Assembly (NCBI GenBank): GCA_032719365.1
Contig: CM064862.1
Span: 4,352,501 to 4,416,500, forward strand
Direction: 5' to 3'
DNA: 64,000 nt
DNA from: Prinsepia uniflora
Taxonomy: Eukaryota > Streptophyta > Magnoliopsida > Rosales > Rosaceae
Both the position numbers and the translations under genes were made by a program. Below are positions 48,614 to 62,100 of the stretch, piece by piece. The notes under the pieces were generated by a model that searched no databases, was not told the DNA's origin, and saw only the letters and a list, made by a program, of their open reading frames with translations. Each line of letters opens with the position of its first letter. Within the stretch, counting starts at the first letter, position 1.

Positions 48614-49468
48614 ATGCCTCCGAGTCATGCGTCCCGTACACGGTCTGAAGATGGGAGGGGCGAGAGTAGTGTTAGTAAAGGCCCAGATATTGAGCGAGCT
48701 CGACGGTTGGGAGCCACTGTGTTTCGTGGTGATTCGGGACCGGATGGTGCCGAAGATTGGCTTACTCGATTGGAAAGGATTTTTGAGGTTATGATATGTC
48801 CCCTGGAGGACATGGTACCCTTAGCCACTTTTCTTTTGGATGGCTATGCTTATAGGTGGTGGCATAGTTTGCAGTTGACTGGCTGGGATGCCCGTACCTT
48901 GGCATGGGGTGCATTCCGAGAGCGATTTTTGGATCAGTTTTATCCTCGCTCATTTCGGAACGCTAAGGAGGTTGAATTTCTCCAATTACAGCAAGGGAAT
49001 CGGTCAGTGGTCGATTATGAACAGCAATTTTTGCACTTATCTAGTTTCGCTCCTCTGTATGTGGCTACAGAGGAGGATAAGTGTCGAAGGTTTGAGCAGG
49101 GATTGAGGAATGAGTTACGAGGTGCTGTAACTGTTGGCTCGTATTCCACCCTGAGGGAATTATCGGATGCTGCTATCCGAGTGGAGGCTACTATTGTACC
49201 TGTGCCAGAACAACCTTTGGGCTCTGGACGACGCCGAGAGCGTCAGGATACTGAACAGATGAGTCAGGAAACAACGAAGCGAGTTAGCCTTCATAATCTT
49301 GTGTCGCAATCCTCGGTGGGCGTTCATTCGGGTGGAACTTCAACCCAGTCGACAAGTAAGCGGCGTGGTGGGGCAAGTCGCCTCAGCACTGCCACTTGTC
49401 ACTTTTGTAGGAACCTTGGACATTTGCGAAGGAACTGCCCCGATCGACTTGACCGTAGGTCAGAATAA
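48614..49468 (+). CDS. gag: Retrotransposon gag (nucleocapsid) protein
   Basis: A 284-residue protein and the only recognisable coding frame of the TR-GAG element, starting 45 bases after the LTR end and just after the primer-binding site. The central part (about residues 35-175) is a plant retrotransposon gag domain: W..RLE.IFEVM, then PL..FLLDGYAYRWW, FRERFLDQFYP and a RSVVDYEQQFL motif typical of Ty3-type gag. A basic Ser/Arg-rich linker follows. One CCHC zinc knuckle (C262-x2-C265-x4-H270-x4-C275) near the C-terminus would bind packaged RNA. It ends just after the knuckle, with no frame continuing into protease, so the usual gag-pol polyprotein is cut short. The intact frame in a young copy suggests that gag function is kept, for particle formation with partner enzymes. 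Confidence 0.93.
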   Translation: MPPSHASRTRSEDGRGESSVSKGPDIERARRLGATVFRGDSGPDGAEDWLTRLERIFEVMICPLEDMVPLATFLLDGYAYRWWHSLQLTGWDARTLAWGAFRERFLDQFYPRSFRNAKEVEFLQLQQGNRSVVDYEQQFLHLSSFAPLYVATEEDKCRRFEQGLRNELRGAVTVGSYSTLRELSDAAIRVEATIVPVPEQPLGSGRRRERQDTEQMSQETTKRVSLHNLVSQSSVGVHSGGTSTQSTSKRRGGASRLSTATCHFCRNLGHLRRNCPDRLDRRSE

Positions 49469-51308
49469 TCGTATTGATACATGTTTTCGTGATACCTTGT
49501 AAATGGTTTGTATTGTTCATTTGTGTTGTAATTTTGTATCAGGTGTTTTGGGTGTGTCGGACTACTGTGGGTCCGGATGGTTGTTTTTGTTAACAGTTTG
49601 GTTTGTAGATGGGCGTGTTGGGCCCAGAATAAACTTGACCTGGGGATGAATATTGGTGTTATTGTTTTGGGATCATCCTTGGTTTTCCCTAGGTGGATCG
49701 GGTTTGTGATGTCATGGACATTGGGCATTGTGACGATCTAGGATCGTGATGTTCATGGCCAGCTGACGTAGTGATGGATCTGGACCGTGATCCTGATGAT
49801 CCAGTTGGGTAGAGAGTTTGCCACTCTTACTCCGGTATGTGAATCGTAAATGACGGGACTGAACTTCTTTTCAAAGTGGGGCCCTTTGTGGTATATTACA
49901 CGAGTGAGTAGGTTTCCGAAGTGATCGGATTTTGTCAACCTTAACCGTGTAGTTGTTGGATTGGCTTCCTTATGAAGTCAACCGAGTATAATAAATGGGT
50001 AACCGATAGGTTCGGTTTTGGTGAGTCCGAGTGGACGTGAACGAGATTTCGGGTTTTGGAATCGAATTTCTGGATGACGATTCAGGATTCGATTTTAGAA
50101 CTTGAAAGTGGAATACTGGATTTGGGTGCGGAATGATTATTCCAAATGCTAGCTTACGGAATAATGATTTCGGATTCGGATTTGGACATGAATTAAAAAT
50201 GTGATGTGTGGGTTCGGATTCGGGATTTCTTACGAAATTGCGGATTCGAATTTGGAATTGGAACTAGTTGATGGGTGGAGTTTCGATTTGTCTCTTGTTG
50301 GTTTGGGCGAATGGACTCCATTATTGAAACGTGTTTGGCTATGACCTAGGTGGTTGTAGTCTTGTCAATGGATAGATGGGTGTACCTTGTTTATGGTTTG
50401 GGGTACGATACTTTGCAGACTTGTGGTGTCGGGTGACGATGTACGGATTATACCAGTAGTACGTTGGTGAACGTGTTAGTAGTCGGCTTAATCCTGATAC
50501 CATTGGATGGGTTGTGAACGTGAACTGGACATTGAACACGATGCACTGGGCGGGGTGATTCTGATGATTTCAGTGATTGTTTGAGCAGGTGCTCTGCGCC
50601 ATGGTTGGCTAGTATAACTCTAGTGTTGAGTTGTGTGATCACTGCTAGGCTGGTGTTCAATATGTTCCAATTACACCGTCTGTTTGAGTGTGATGACGGT
50701 ATGCATATACTCAGGATGAGTGAGTTGGTGGTTAGTGTGACCGCAAGTTGCTTTGCGGCGAGATGTTACCTTGTCGTGACCTTACCAGCATCTGGGATCG
50801 CTGCGGGGGTGACAGTTGTGGATACTGCTGTTGGTATTTGTCGCAGGATTGAGTTTGCCCTGCGAGGGGAGATCATGTTGATGATCATATGCTACATTGA
50901 CGGACGTTGTAGTATGATGTGTTGTCACTAATTGGTTACTGATTGGCGCTTTACTAGGGTGGTAAAGCTTGGTGGTGACAGTTTGGCTTGTGGTGTCAGC
51001 ATGGACTGGCAGGTGAGTTTTGGTGACTCTCTATGAGAGCGGATGTCAGGGCACATTAGTGACTACGTGGGGCCGTCAGGCTGAAGGAGTCAGCTTAGTG
51101 ACGATATTTCCAATTTCCGGTGATCGATTTCACTCGAGGCGGTCAAGTGTAGTTAGTATGACGTGCATTGGCGATGTGACGTCTGAGTGCAGACGAGTTC
51201 TGCGTTGGCTAGTGGGTGTACAGGTGTACACGTGTTGTGAGGCCCATTTGTTTTCCACGAGGTAGTTGTGGAATACGGATAGTTGGAATTTCGGGGACGA
51301 AATTCTTT
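49469..51308 (+). other. Non-coding internal region of the TR-GAG element
   Basis: About 1.84 kb downstream of gag with no pol motifs in any frame. Repeated GGATTCGG/ATTTCGGATT-like phrases (50040-50260) suggest simple expansion. The end (GGAATTTCGGGGACGAAATTC) is shared with the minus-strand remnant at about 9941-9965. Confidence 0.8.
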
Positions 51309-51321
51309 AAGGAGGGAAGGT
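51309..51321 (+). other. Polypurine tract
   Basis: AAGGAGGGAAGGT directly before the 3' LTR, the expected site for plus-strand DNA priming. Confidence 0.9.
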
Positions 51322-54300
51322 TGTAATGACCCGTCCCGAATATCGGGATTGAATATTAATTAATTATGATTTAGAATGACTAATCGGGGATTAGTTGAGT
51401 GAAATCGGACGAAACGTGCAAAATGACCGTTTTGCCCCTAGTGTGGGCAAAATGTTGACTTTTAGTTCGGGCGGTCAAACGGACTTTGACCGATGACTGT
51501 GACGTAGTTCGGGACGTCACGAGTTCATAGACAGGTGGCACGTTCGATTCCGACATTCGTAGTGAAAGTTATGATGATCGGATGATGAGGGGTATTTTGG
51601 TAATTTGGCATAGTAGGGGCCAAATGTTGACTTTTTGATCGGGAGGTCCGATGGACGAGGGCCAAGGACCGTTACGTAGGTCTCGTCGATACGAATCCAA
51701 CGACAGGCGGCATGCTGAAATCGGAGATTCGACGACGAAGTTATGGTCACGGAATCGGGCTCGATTAACCGAACGAACCGGGATTAAAATAATATTTTAA
51801 TATGAACAGTACCCGGTGACTGTGCACATTCGGATGAGTGACAAGTGTCACCCATCCCCTGAAATCTGGTCCATGTTTCCCTCCCAACACCATCATTACA
51901 ACATCATCATCATCCCTAATCATCCTTGTCCTCCATTTTCTCTTCCTTTTCCTCCATATTTCCTTATACCGTGAACTACATCTATGGAGTGTGTGAGCTG
52001 GGGGACTTGGCTGCCTTCTTGTGGCAGAATTGAGGGAATTGTGAGACTTGAAGATTGTATTAATTGAGAGAAACACACGGGACAGAGTGAGGGAGGATGA
52101 AATCAAAATCGAAAATTTAGAAAATTGGGGGGAAATTCAAATGTCGAGTGAGGGGTCGTGAGGATCAAATTGAAGCTCACATTCAGCTTCCTGAGGTTGA
52201 GACGAGTTGTTTCAAATAAAAAACGAGATGAATTGAGGCTCATTTGGCTCTGAACGGGTTTGGTAACAGTGAGAGAAATCGAGGCTGTGTCGTGATCTTG
52301 GAGCGATCAAACGGTGTAATTGATGTGGGGATTGTGTTCCTGAGGATCCCACGATGCTTCTGGATCCATCAATTGGAAGAAACTGATTGAAATTGACTGA
52401 ACTCCATAGTTGCACAGTGACGAAGAATCGAGTTTGAGTCGTGGCGTTTGAGCTATGAATTGATGCAATTGAGATGGGGAAAGAGTTTACCTGAATCCAC
52501 TGAAGCTTCTGGTTGCATCAATTGAGAGAAATCGATTGAAATTGAGGGAGTTCTGAGGATGAACAGTGTGCGGGGTGTTCTTCGAATGATCAACTGTGAT
52601 CATGAGGTTTGAGGTAAGTTCGATTGTAATTGTGTCCACAGATCTTAAATTGAACTTAATTCGAAGCTGTTTGAATGCTCAATTGATGAATTCAGTGTCG
52701 AATTGATAGGATTGAAACCGGGTCTGATCGCGGGTTAAACGACCCGTTTACCAGACAAACGGGTTGGGACGGTGACACTGTAGCAGGCGCGTGGATTTCA
52801 CGCGCAGCCACTCACGGCGGCGCGTGAGGGCGCGTCCGGCCTAGTCTCAAGGTGAGGTCAACATGACTTTTGATCATCTTAGTGTAACGAACATTTTGAC
52901 GTTGGTTTCGGGGAAATCGAATATTGTTTCGTTAATGTTCCGCGTATCCGAAGTTTTGTATTACGTTAAAAATACGTATTTAAATCCCGGAAAAATTGGG
53001 GAAAATTATATGATGTATTTTGAGATGTTAGTAACCCTCTATAATGATTTTGGACAGGAGTTGTGATTTCCAGATTTTACGGAAAAACGTGCAGCTCGGA
53101 AACGGACCGTTTTGGACGGTGTGTGTGAGTGGACTTTGTTTTCTAACCGTGATGCATGCATATATGATTTAAATGCCTTATTATATGATTTTATATGCTT
53201 GGGCATGATTTGTGTTTCAATCCGGTAATTTCTCGGTTTTATGATTATTATATTATTATTTTGAGCGATTTTCGAGAAATTACGAAATATGGTAAAAATG
53301 ATGTTTGGACTTGGTTTATGAGTCCGGGATTGAAATTGATTGAAAATAATGGTTGGACTCGGATTATTGAGTCATGGATTGAAAATGATAATTGGACCCG
53401 GGTTATGAGTCAGTGATTGACTTTGTGGATTTACGTGAAAATGGCAACGGATGTTGCAACGCATGGATTTGCGTGATAATGTTATTTTGGGCATGAGAAC
53501 CCAAGTGAATAGTGATTTTGACTCGGATTTGGAGTCATTTGTGAAATTGTGAAATTAATGATTTATTGGGATTTTATGATTATTTTAATCAGTCTTTCGG
53601 GCACGTTTTACGAGGAACGTGCAAATGATGTTTTGGGCTAGGCCCGAAGTCTAAATGATTTCTAAAATGATGTTTTGACTTGGTTGGTGAGTCAATGATG
53701 ATTTTCAGATTATTTTATTGATTTAAATGTGATTTTAACGGGTTATGTGTAAAAGGTATTTTGGGCTTGAGACCCAGTTGAGAATGACCTTGACTTGGTA
53801 TGAAGTCAAGATTTGATTGAAATGTTTTGGGATGTAATTCCCGGGATGGTTTTCATTGTGATTGTGATATTCCCAGACGGTCGGTGCTTGGGGGATTACC
53901 CAGACGACCGGAGCTTGGGGGATGTGATTGTAGGATCGGGAGTTGATCCTATGGTAGTCAGCTTCTCGGATGATACTGAGCCTGGATGTACCACTCGGAG
54001 GTGTCTGATCCTGGGGATGTGTTCGCCCAGAGGTGACTGAGCCCGAGGGGGTTGAGCCCAGAGGTGTTTATTCCCGAGAGAGTGACTGGATATTGGCCTA
54101 CGCGTAGTGCAGCACTTGTGAGTAGTGCAGTTTGATTGATTGTGCACTTGTGAGTAGTGCAGATGTGATTGGTGATATTTTATGCACTCGTGAGTAGTGC
54201 GGATTTATTGGATTGATATATTTATTGTGCACTGGTAAGTAATGCTGATTGGTATTGATTGTGATGTTGTACTGGTATTGAGTACGGGTTTTTGGTCCTT

Positions 54301-54724
54301 GTGGCCAGGTGATTATGTTTTCACATGTTTTGGCCTGAGAGCCGGGATTTGATGTTGCATAACATGAACTGATTTGGTGAACATGAGTTTTATGGACCAT
54401 GGGAAAATATGTTTTAATTTTATCGGTCACTCATGTTTTACGATATACATGCAAGTTTGTGAAAACTGGAGGGTAAGATTGTATTTTGATAAATGTTTTT
54501 ATAAGAGGTCATTTTTGTCCACTCACACCATTTCTGTTTTGTGACCCTCCAGGCCGTGGTACGACGTTCGGGACTGATCGTGAGGCAGTGACAGCAGCAG
54601 AAATCCGCGCAAACATCCCTTGTCTGGCAAGCACTGAAGGGGAGTTTCGGACCTTTAGTTGACTTGTCAGACGGGAGCAGGACCGGGTACGGTTTTTGAC
54701 GTCCAGTTGGGACGGGTCCTGTCA
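51322..54724 (+). repeat. 3' LTR of the TR-GAG element
   Basis: Offset exactly 6,155 bases from the 5' LTR with two substitutions seen and no indels noticed. Same motif order as the 5' LTR. Confidence 0.95.
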
Positions 54725-55608
54725 CATGTGGTGGATAACTGAGGTTGTACATGTGGTGTACAACTGAGGCAATTTTTGAGGCTATGGTAGCGAGGCAAGT
54801 AGCCATATGATGATCATTGTTCAAAACAGTAATGCCTAGTTTGTCTGCACAATGCCTAGTTGCTCGATGATGAGGAACTGTCACGCATATGGGTTAGGCA
54901 GCTAAGTGAATTTATTTGTAAATTTAGCTTAGAGTCCTTATATATATTATTTTAATTATTAAAACTTAGTTAATGATATAATTATTAATTAAAAAATATA
55001 ATAAAATAAAAAACTTACAATGTTGTATAATAAAATTAATAAAAACTTAAATTTTCAATATTTATAATTCTCAACTCAATTTATTTATCTAGAAAATTAA
55101 TTAATTTTTATTCTAGAATTATTGATGGTAGTCATTATATTATTAATTTGTTAAATTTTGTTTTTTTTTTGGTAAACATCTAAGCCCCCTCTAGCAAGCA
55201 AAGATTTACCGTCGTGGAAAAGATAATTCATTCGGATCGACATGAGAGTCCAACTACATTGCATTGCTAGAATCCATGTTGTATATTTGGAAGAGGTTGG
55301 CCCCTTGCTTCTCTCATGTTACAATCCTCTTCCCGCTGAGCCCCCTTTCTCCTCGGTCCATAGAGACAAAATGGTTGTTACCGCCTAATCGCCTAGGTAT
55401 TAGACCTCTATCGATCGTCCTAAAGGTGTCTAGTACTGTTTTGAACATTGATGGTGGTAAGTCCCTAGATCCCTAAACGTAGTTAGACTTGTGTGCATGG
55501 TAAGTTAACCACACTTAGAGAACACAAGAAGATTCAACGGACAATAGTTATGCAAGATTAAAAGATAACAAATAATGTAAGGACATAAAAACCTGGTTAG
55601 GGTACCTA
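54725..55608. other. Minisatellite remainder and AT-rich DNA
   Basis: The first 50 bases continue the GTGGTGGATAACTGAGG minisatellite interrupted at 42332. The rest is AT-rich to about 55160, then mixed sequence after a poly-T run (about 55159-55170). No gene recognised. Confidence 0.5.
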
Positions 55609-58600
55609 TGTAACGACCCGTCCCGAATTCCGAAATTAGATTAGTGACTAATGAAAGATTCGTGAGGTTAATCGGTGATTAATTGGACGGACGGTGCAAA
55701 ATCACCGTTTTAACCCTAGTCATGGGCAAAATGTTGACTTTTGGCCCGGGAGGTCCGATGGCCGAGAGCCGAGGACTGTTACGTAGATCGGGTCGATATG
55801 AGTTCGTAGACAAGCGACACGTCAACATCGGACGTCGAACAGAAAGGTTGTGGTCACGGGAAGTTAGAATGAATTATGCACGCATTGCGAGGTAGGTATT
55901 AGGTGGCAAAATCTGATTGGGCAGATATTTGAGTGGGGACTTGGATGAGTGACTTGTCACTCATCCATTGCTGACTTTTCCCTAAAAAGGGGATCTCTGA
56001 TTAGTCCATTTAATTAATAAAATCAGCTCCTCTCTCTCTCATTCCCGCGATCATCTTCTTTGTTTTCTCCAAAAACCCGAACCCCCAATCCCAGAAACAA
56101 ACCTCAATCTTGATCCTTTGTTGTTGGGCTTTGAACGAAAGTGTGAGAGTTAGAGGAGACGAATCGATTGGTGGCAACGGTGAAGGACGTCGTGGACAGT
56201 GGCCAGAGAACCCAAAAACCGTGAGTTTTGGTTCGAATTTTGGTTTTTGGTTTGTGGTGGTTGTCGTTTGATTCTAATGGTTAGGACGTGTTCTTGGAGG
56301 TTGTTTGAGTCGAATGGGACCAGAAACAAGGCTGGAGGTGGCCGGAGATGACGGCGGAAGACGGTTGCAGGATGGTCGGTTTTGCTTCGATCGGGGAGGT
56401 GAGTTAATGGCCTTCTTTCTATGTTTTTAGTAGTTTAATCGATTGCAAATGATGGGATAAAGGTTTTGGAATTAAAAGGGATGGAAATGGATGAGAAATG
56501 AGGGAGGAATGTTGATGGACCGGTCACGCCGGTCCAGACCGGTCCCGTCCGGTTCAAACTAGTAAACCCGGTCGGCTAGAGGTATGGGACGATGAACAGT
56601 GCATGCGCATGGCTTTCACGCGCAGCTCTTTTGGGCGGCGCGTGGAGCATGGTTTGGGAAATTGTTCAACATGACTTTTAATCTATTCAATGTAACGAAC
56701 ATTTTAGGACTGGTTTCGTGTCGATCGGACACTGTCTCGATATAGTTCAGGACGTCCGAAGGTTTAGGATTGAGTTTAAAAATAGTTAAAAATTCGAAAA
56801 AAATTACGGGGCTTCAATGAGAGGTTAATAAAGTAGTTATTAACCCTATAGTATGATTTGGACAGGTTTAGGAGTCCCGGTGACGGTGATTAGCTCAGGG
56901 AGGCTTACGACACGCAAATCAAGGCGGAAGCTTATGACGGTCTATGAGTGGACCTTGATTTCTAAACTGTGATGTATGCATAAATTTTTTATATGTTTTA
57001 TAGATGTGATTCTATGATGATGATTTGGATGTTAGTGATTTATATGATTTCAAGCATTTCGAGGCGATTTACGTGTTTGCGCGTAAATCGAGGTTTACGA
57101 TTTTGCACTGATTATACGTGCTTGTGGTTTCAGAAATGATTTAATGTTAGGACCCACCCCGTTTCCACCCTGAAAACCGAGGTAAATCCTGCTCCCATCT
57201 GACAACCCAGAATGAAAAATCGAAAATACCCTTACCGCAAACCACAAATACACTGTCAGACGCAGGAGAAATATAATACAACCCAGAGCCAAAACTATAC
57301 AGAACATAGTACTAAAAAAGGAATGCAAAACCGGTACACAGAGTACACGCACAACGGAAAAGTGTAAACCACTCCGGGGTCACTCTCGAATTCTATGCCT
57401 CCGACGCTGCTTCAACGTCAACCCCCGCGCTAGCTCCACGACCTGGAGGACAATTAAAAACAGAAAGTGTGAGTGGACCATAAAGAATAAAAGTTTCGAA
57501 AACCATTTCATAAGCAAATCAGGGTTTTAGCCGTCCGTTTTGAAAACATACATGCATAACCCATTAGCTGAAAACAGTTATAAATCACATAAGGATCGTC
57601 ATAAAACCAGTTGCAGAATCAGCATAAAAACAGTTACATAAAACATAAATACCAAGCAATCATTATCCGATCAAACCTGCTGGACCTATCCGAGTCTTTA
57701 AACCCCGAGTCTTTAAACTCAATCCGGGTCTTTAAACCCAATTCGGGCCCGTCTCCCGTCAATCACAATATCCGGGTCTTTAAACCCAATAACCAGATCC
57801 AGCAAATCCAATCAAAAACCATACGAAAACCATTTCGAAATCCATATCCAAACCCAAATCCGAAATCACTAGTCTGAAGCCCTTCCGGCATCCAGAACCG
57901 TCATTCCGAACCCAAATCCGGAAATCCACTTTTCAACCTTAAAACCAAATTCCGTTTCCCGAAATCTGATTCTAAAACCGAAAATCTTAATCATTGAAAT
58001 CATGTTCCAAAATCCCTTTATAATCATTGAAAACCATTTAGCATTTGAAATCCCAAAATCATGGCGTCGAAATCAGAATTCAAAGCTTCCTCGTAAAACG
58101 TGCAAATATGTAAAACCAACATAGCATATTCAATAAACACGAAATCATGAGTAAAACCATAAAACAATTATAGAAAAGCAGTTATGCATGCTCAAGTATA
58201 GAGAAGGGGTCCACTCACAGTTACCGGGTACGTCACTCGCGTCCCGAACGTTCTGCACGTTCCTCGACCTCCTCGGGGATTCCCGATCCCGTCACAAGTC
58301 ACCAAAATACGTTACTAACACGTCTACTAAGGTCCTCCTAATTTTCCCCAATTTTCCCGAACTTCTAAACACAACAAACCGAGACCCTAAACCTTCATCC
58401 TAGTCGAACTAACCTCAAACGACGTCTGATTAACCCGAAATCTATCCCAAAAGATCCGTTACAACCTCTAGACCAAAAAATTAGTTGGAACTTTCCCCAG
58501 AAAACACCCCATGCACCCCCACGCGCCGCCCAAAGTGGCTGCGCGTGGGCCTCACGCGCCTGCACACAGACTACTGTTCATCGTATTCCTCAGCTACTCG

Positions 58601-59161
58601 ACCGGTCTGAACCGGCGAGAGCGGTTCTCTGCCGTCCGTCCACCATTTCTGCTGCTCTTTTCACCTAACTCTTCGTCCTCTTCCCAGTAATCGATTCCCC
58701 TACTCCAAACACTTCAACACAATCTCTAACCCGTCGTCCCTAGCTCGAAACAAAACCCGTTCAATCCCCTGTTTTTCAATCCGACCACCTGCACACTTCC
58801 CCTTCACGGCTTCGACACCGAAAGGTTCCTAAGGACCTAAGGAATCAATTAGCACCTACCAGACCCCTCGACTCGTACTCAAAAACCACGACTTTAAGTT
58901 TGAACCCAAACTGAAAAACAGAGAACACTGTAACTCACCAACGTTTTGGCCTCCGCCGTGCAATCCCCCGTCAGGGCTGCACAACCAGTAGCTACCTAGG
59001 ATCCTAATGAACTCACCAGACCTCACCAAACACCTCAACTTAGCCCCTACCGTCACAACTATCGATTTGAACTTCCACGGCAAAACAGAGCAAGTATACG
59101 GGGGGAAGAAATTACCTGTGCTCAGGCCGCCGCCGTGAGCTCCACCGTGGCTATGCGACCT

Positions 59162-62100
59162 GACCTGACCCATCCCAATCCCACCGGGATTACAGTGGAA
59201 TGTGCCCTGCTCCCATCCAATAAGAGGTGTCAGACAAGGGATAACCAAAAGCCACTGCCCAAACGGGGCATCCAGAGTGCGCAAGAATCGATGGAGGAGG
59301 CGTGCAATGTCCTAATCTCTGCTGCAGTCGCATCCGTAATCAACCTGAAGGGCATTAAAAACCAAAACCTGTGAGTGAACGAAAATCATTAAGTTTAGTA
59401 AACACAGTTATAAGACATTTATTCCCTCCAATAAAAACGTATGCATGCCACGAAAACCAGTAACCAAAACGTTTGTCCAACCAAGCCATTAGGGCCTTAG
59501 CCCAAAAACCGTTAACTTAAAACCAAGTGTGGGAACTCAGCACAAAACTGTGGAATACCACTACCAGACATATTAAAACCATGTGGGCCACCGCCCAAAG
59601 CCATAAATATAAATCCATAAATCCAAAACCATTTAGGGTCCCCGACCCGACATACCATTTCATAACCAATAATCCATTTTTACCATATAACACATATCCA
59701 AACGATAAGCCATTTTATAGATTCATTAATCCATATTTACCATTACCATCACCAGCATCCCTGATGCTTAGCGTCCCAGACGTCATGTCTCACGGTATAA
59801 TAAGCGACGCGTGCTACCCGGGGTCTCTCCGGGTCCATATCTTTGACATCACAGATGTCTGACGTCCCAGACGTCAATCATAGAAATCCTGCTCCTGAGT
59901 CATTATACGGTCCGGTAACTCCGTACAATGACCCCTCGCAGACAATGCACCGTGACTTCCCCAGTGTCCCAGACATCTGGAGGAGACCATCATATATCCT
60001 TATATCCACATGGTATATGGAAAACAGTTTTATTAAATCATTTCACAACATTACAATGGGCCCTGCCCGAAATCGCCACAAAACATCACAATTCCATTTA
60101 GGGTCCCTGACCCGAAATCACATTTATAACCCAACTGGGCCCCATGCCCGATTTTGTAAACCACTGGGCCCACGGTCCGATTTGTAAATCAACTGGGCCC
60201 ACGGCCCAAATTCTTTAATCAACTAGGCCCCTGGCCCGATAATATCACTCAAATGGGTCTTAGCCCGTTTCGTAACAACTGGGCCCCTGGCCCGATTTCA
60301 TAAAGCAACTGGGCCCCCGGCCCGATTACAAATGGACTCCAAGTCCGAGGTTTCCAAAATAATTGGGCCTTCAGCCCGAGTTCATCTTTCCAATTTCAAA
60401 ACCCTTTTTATCACATTATTTATTAAGCTATTAATCCATAACCACATAAAACCACAATAAAACCGTTAATCTCGATATACGTGAAATACAGAAAACACCT
60501 CGAAATACGTGCAACATACCCGAAATCAATACTCACAAATACCATAATAGAAATCACGTATATAAAACATATAACACACTTAGGCATGCATAGAATTTAG
60601 AAAGCCAAAGTCCACTCACATACCATTTAACGGTACGCCTCGATACGCGTGCCATAGGCCTTCCCGGGCCACACCACTATCACCGGGACTCCCAATCCTG
60701 TCCAAATCACATTAGAGGGTCACTAACCTCCATATTAACATCCTATCAAAGTCCCGTAATTTTCCCGAATTTTTAACTATTTTTAAACTTGATTTAAAAC
60801 CTTCGGACGTCCCGAACAACCTCGAAACAGTGTCCGATCGACACGAAACTAATCACAAAATGTTCATTACATCGAATAGATTAAAAGTCATGTTGGAAGT
60901 TTCCCCAAAATACCCTTCACGCGCCCCCACGCGCCAGGTAAACATTCAGGTCAACACTGATGACGTCATGCTACAGTAACCGGGTCTGAAACCGGGTCTG
61001 TAACCGGGTCGCCGCCGACCCACGGCTTGACCCGATCACAGATCGAGTTTCCGACCACCATTTTTGATGCGGTTTGATCCAATGGACTCGTCACAACCTA
61101 CTCTATGGTTCTGTGGCATCCAAACTAGTTTTTAGGTTGAGTAAACTACCTAAAAACTGACGGGAAAATCGGCTGAGAACTCAGGTCGTCCTCTCCGGGG
61201 ACTCGTCGAGATTCCGGCCACAAGCTTCGGTCTAGAATGGTCGTCTAGGTCCTTAGGACATGTTTCAGAAGTAAACAAACCATCCCAACGTCAAAAACCA
61301 GTGTTTCGAAACACGGAAGAAAATCAAACCTTCTTTGGTTTCTGAGCATATCCCCGCCGTGTCGCCGCCATGGGTTGCCCAGTCCAGTCCTGAGTCGTCC
61401 TAAGGTTCCAGTGGTCTTAACTCTAAGTTGGTCCGAGTCCAGGTGAGGTGGTTTGGACGTTTGAACGGTTTGAGTTGGTTTTGGTTCCTCTCGGGTCTGG
61501 GGGTTTTCTCGGCCGTGCAAGGCGGCCGTGAGGTGGTGGCCGGCGTCTGAAGGTGGCTGGGGTTCGTTTGGAGCTGACTGGTGTGTGGAGTTAGGTTGTG
61601 AGGTGATGGAGTGTTTATGCAAAGAGTGGGAGTTTTCCACGGTTTGTAGGAATGAAAATGAGAGAATGATATTCTGATGGTTTAAGAAATAAAGGGAAGA
61701 TGAGATCAAGGGCTGGGATTCAATCTGTGGTTTGAATGGATGGTGAGGATTTCAGGAGGAAAATTAATTAATTAAACCAATGGCCAACCAAGATCCATGA
61801 TTTAGGGAATGTAGGGGATGAGTGACAAGTGTCACTCATCCAAGGGTCCAGATTTTTTTTATTAAAGTAATCAAATTTTATTATTTTATTAATATTTTAA
61901 CCGAGACCCCGGTTCGTTAATTCGTTCTCTTGACCATAACTTCGTCGTCGAATCTCCGATTTTGGCATGCCGCCTGTCGTTGGATTCGTATCGACAAAAC
62001 CTACGTAACGGTCCTTGGCCCTCGTCCATCGGACCTCCCGGTCAAAAAGTCAATATTTGACCTTAATTGACCAAAATTACCAAAATACCCCTCATCGTGT

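Larger units (their letters stand above)
45167..54724 (+). mobile_element. Intact TR-GAG-type LTR retrotransposon (9,558 bp)
   Basis: Two LTRs of 3,403 bp (45167-48569 and 51322-54724) with ends TGTAATGACCCG..GGGTCCTGTCA, and an exact target duplication CATGT (45162-45166 and 54725-54729). By eye the LTRs differ at only two positions (46063/52218 and 46721/52876, both C versus A), so the insertion is very young. The internal region (48570-51321, 2,752 bp) has a primer-binding site, one gag frame, a long non-coding stretch and a polypurine tract. There is no protease, reverse transcriptase, RNase H or integrase. This fits the TR-GAG class of non-autonomous elements, which need a partner for reverse transcription and integration. 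Confidence 0.95.

Noticed and set aside
50581..50931. 116-codon open frame in the TR-GAG tail as a pol fragment
   Set aside because: No protease, reverse transcriptase, RNase H or integrase motif is visible and the composition is like the surrounding non-coding tail.
60055..60380. CRISPR-like array
   Set aside because: Repeats of about 30 bp are degenerate, adjacent without unique spacers, and lie in a plant LTR; it is a minisatellite.
61245..61709. 154-codon minus-strand open frame
   Set aside because: It lies inside the solo LTR at 59162, in a region where other family LTRs have stops in the matching frame.
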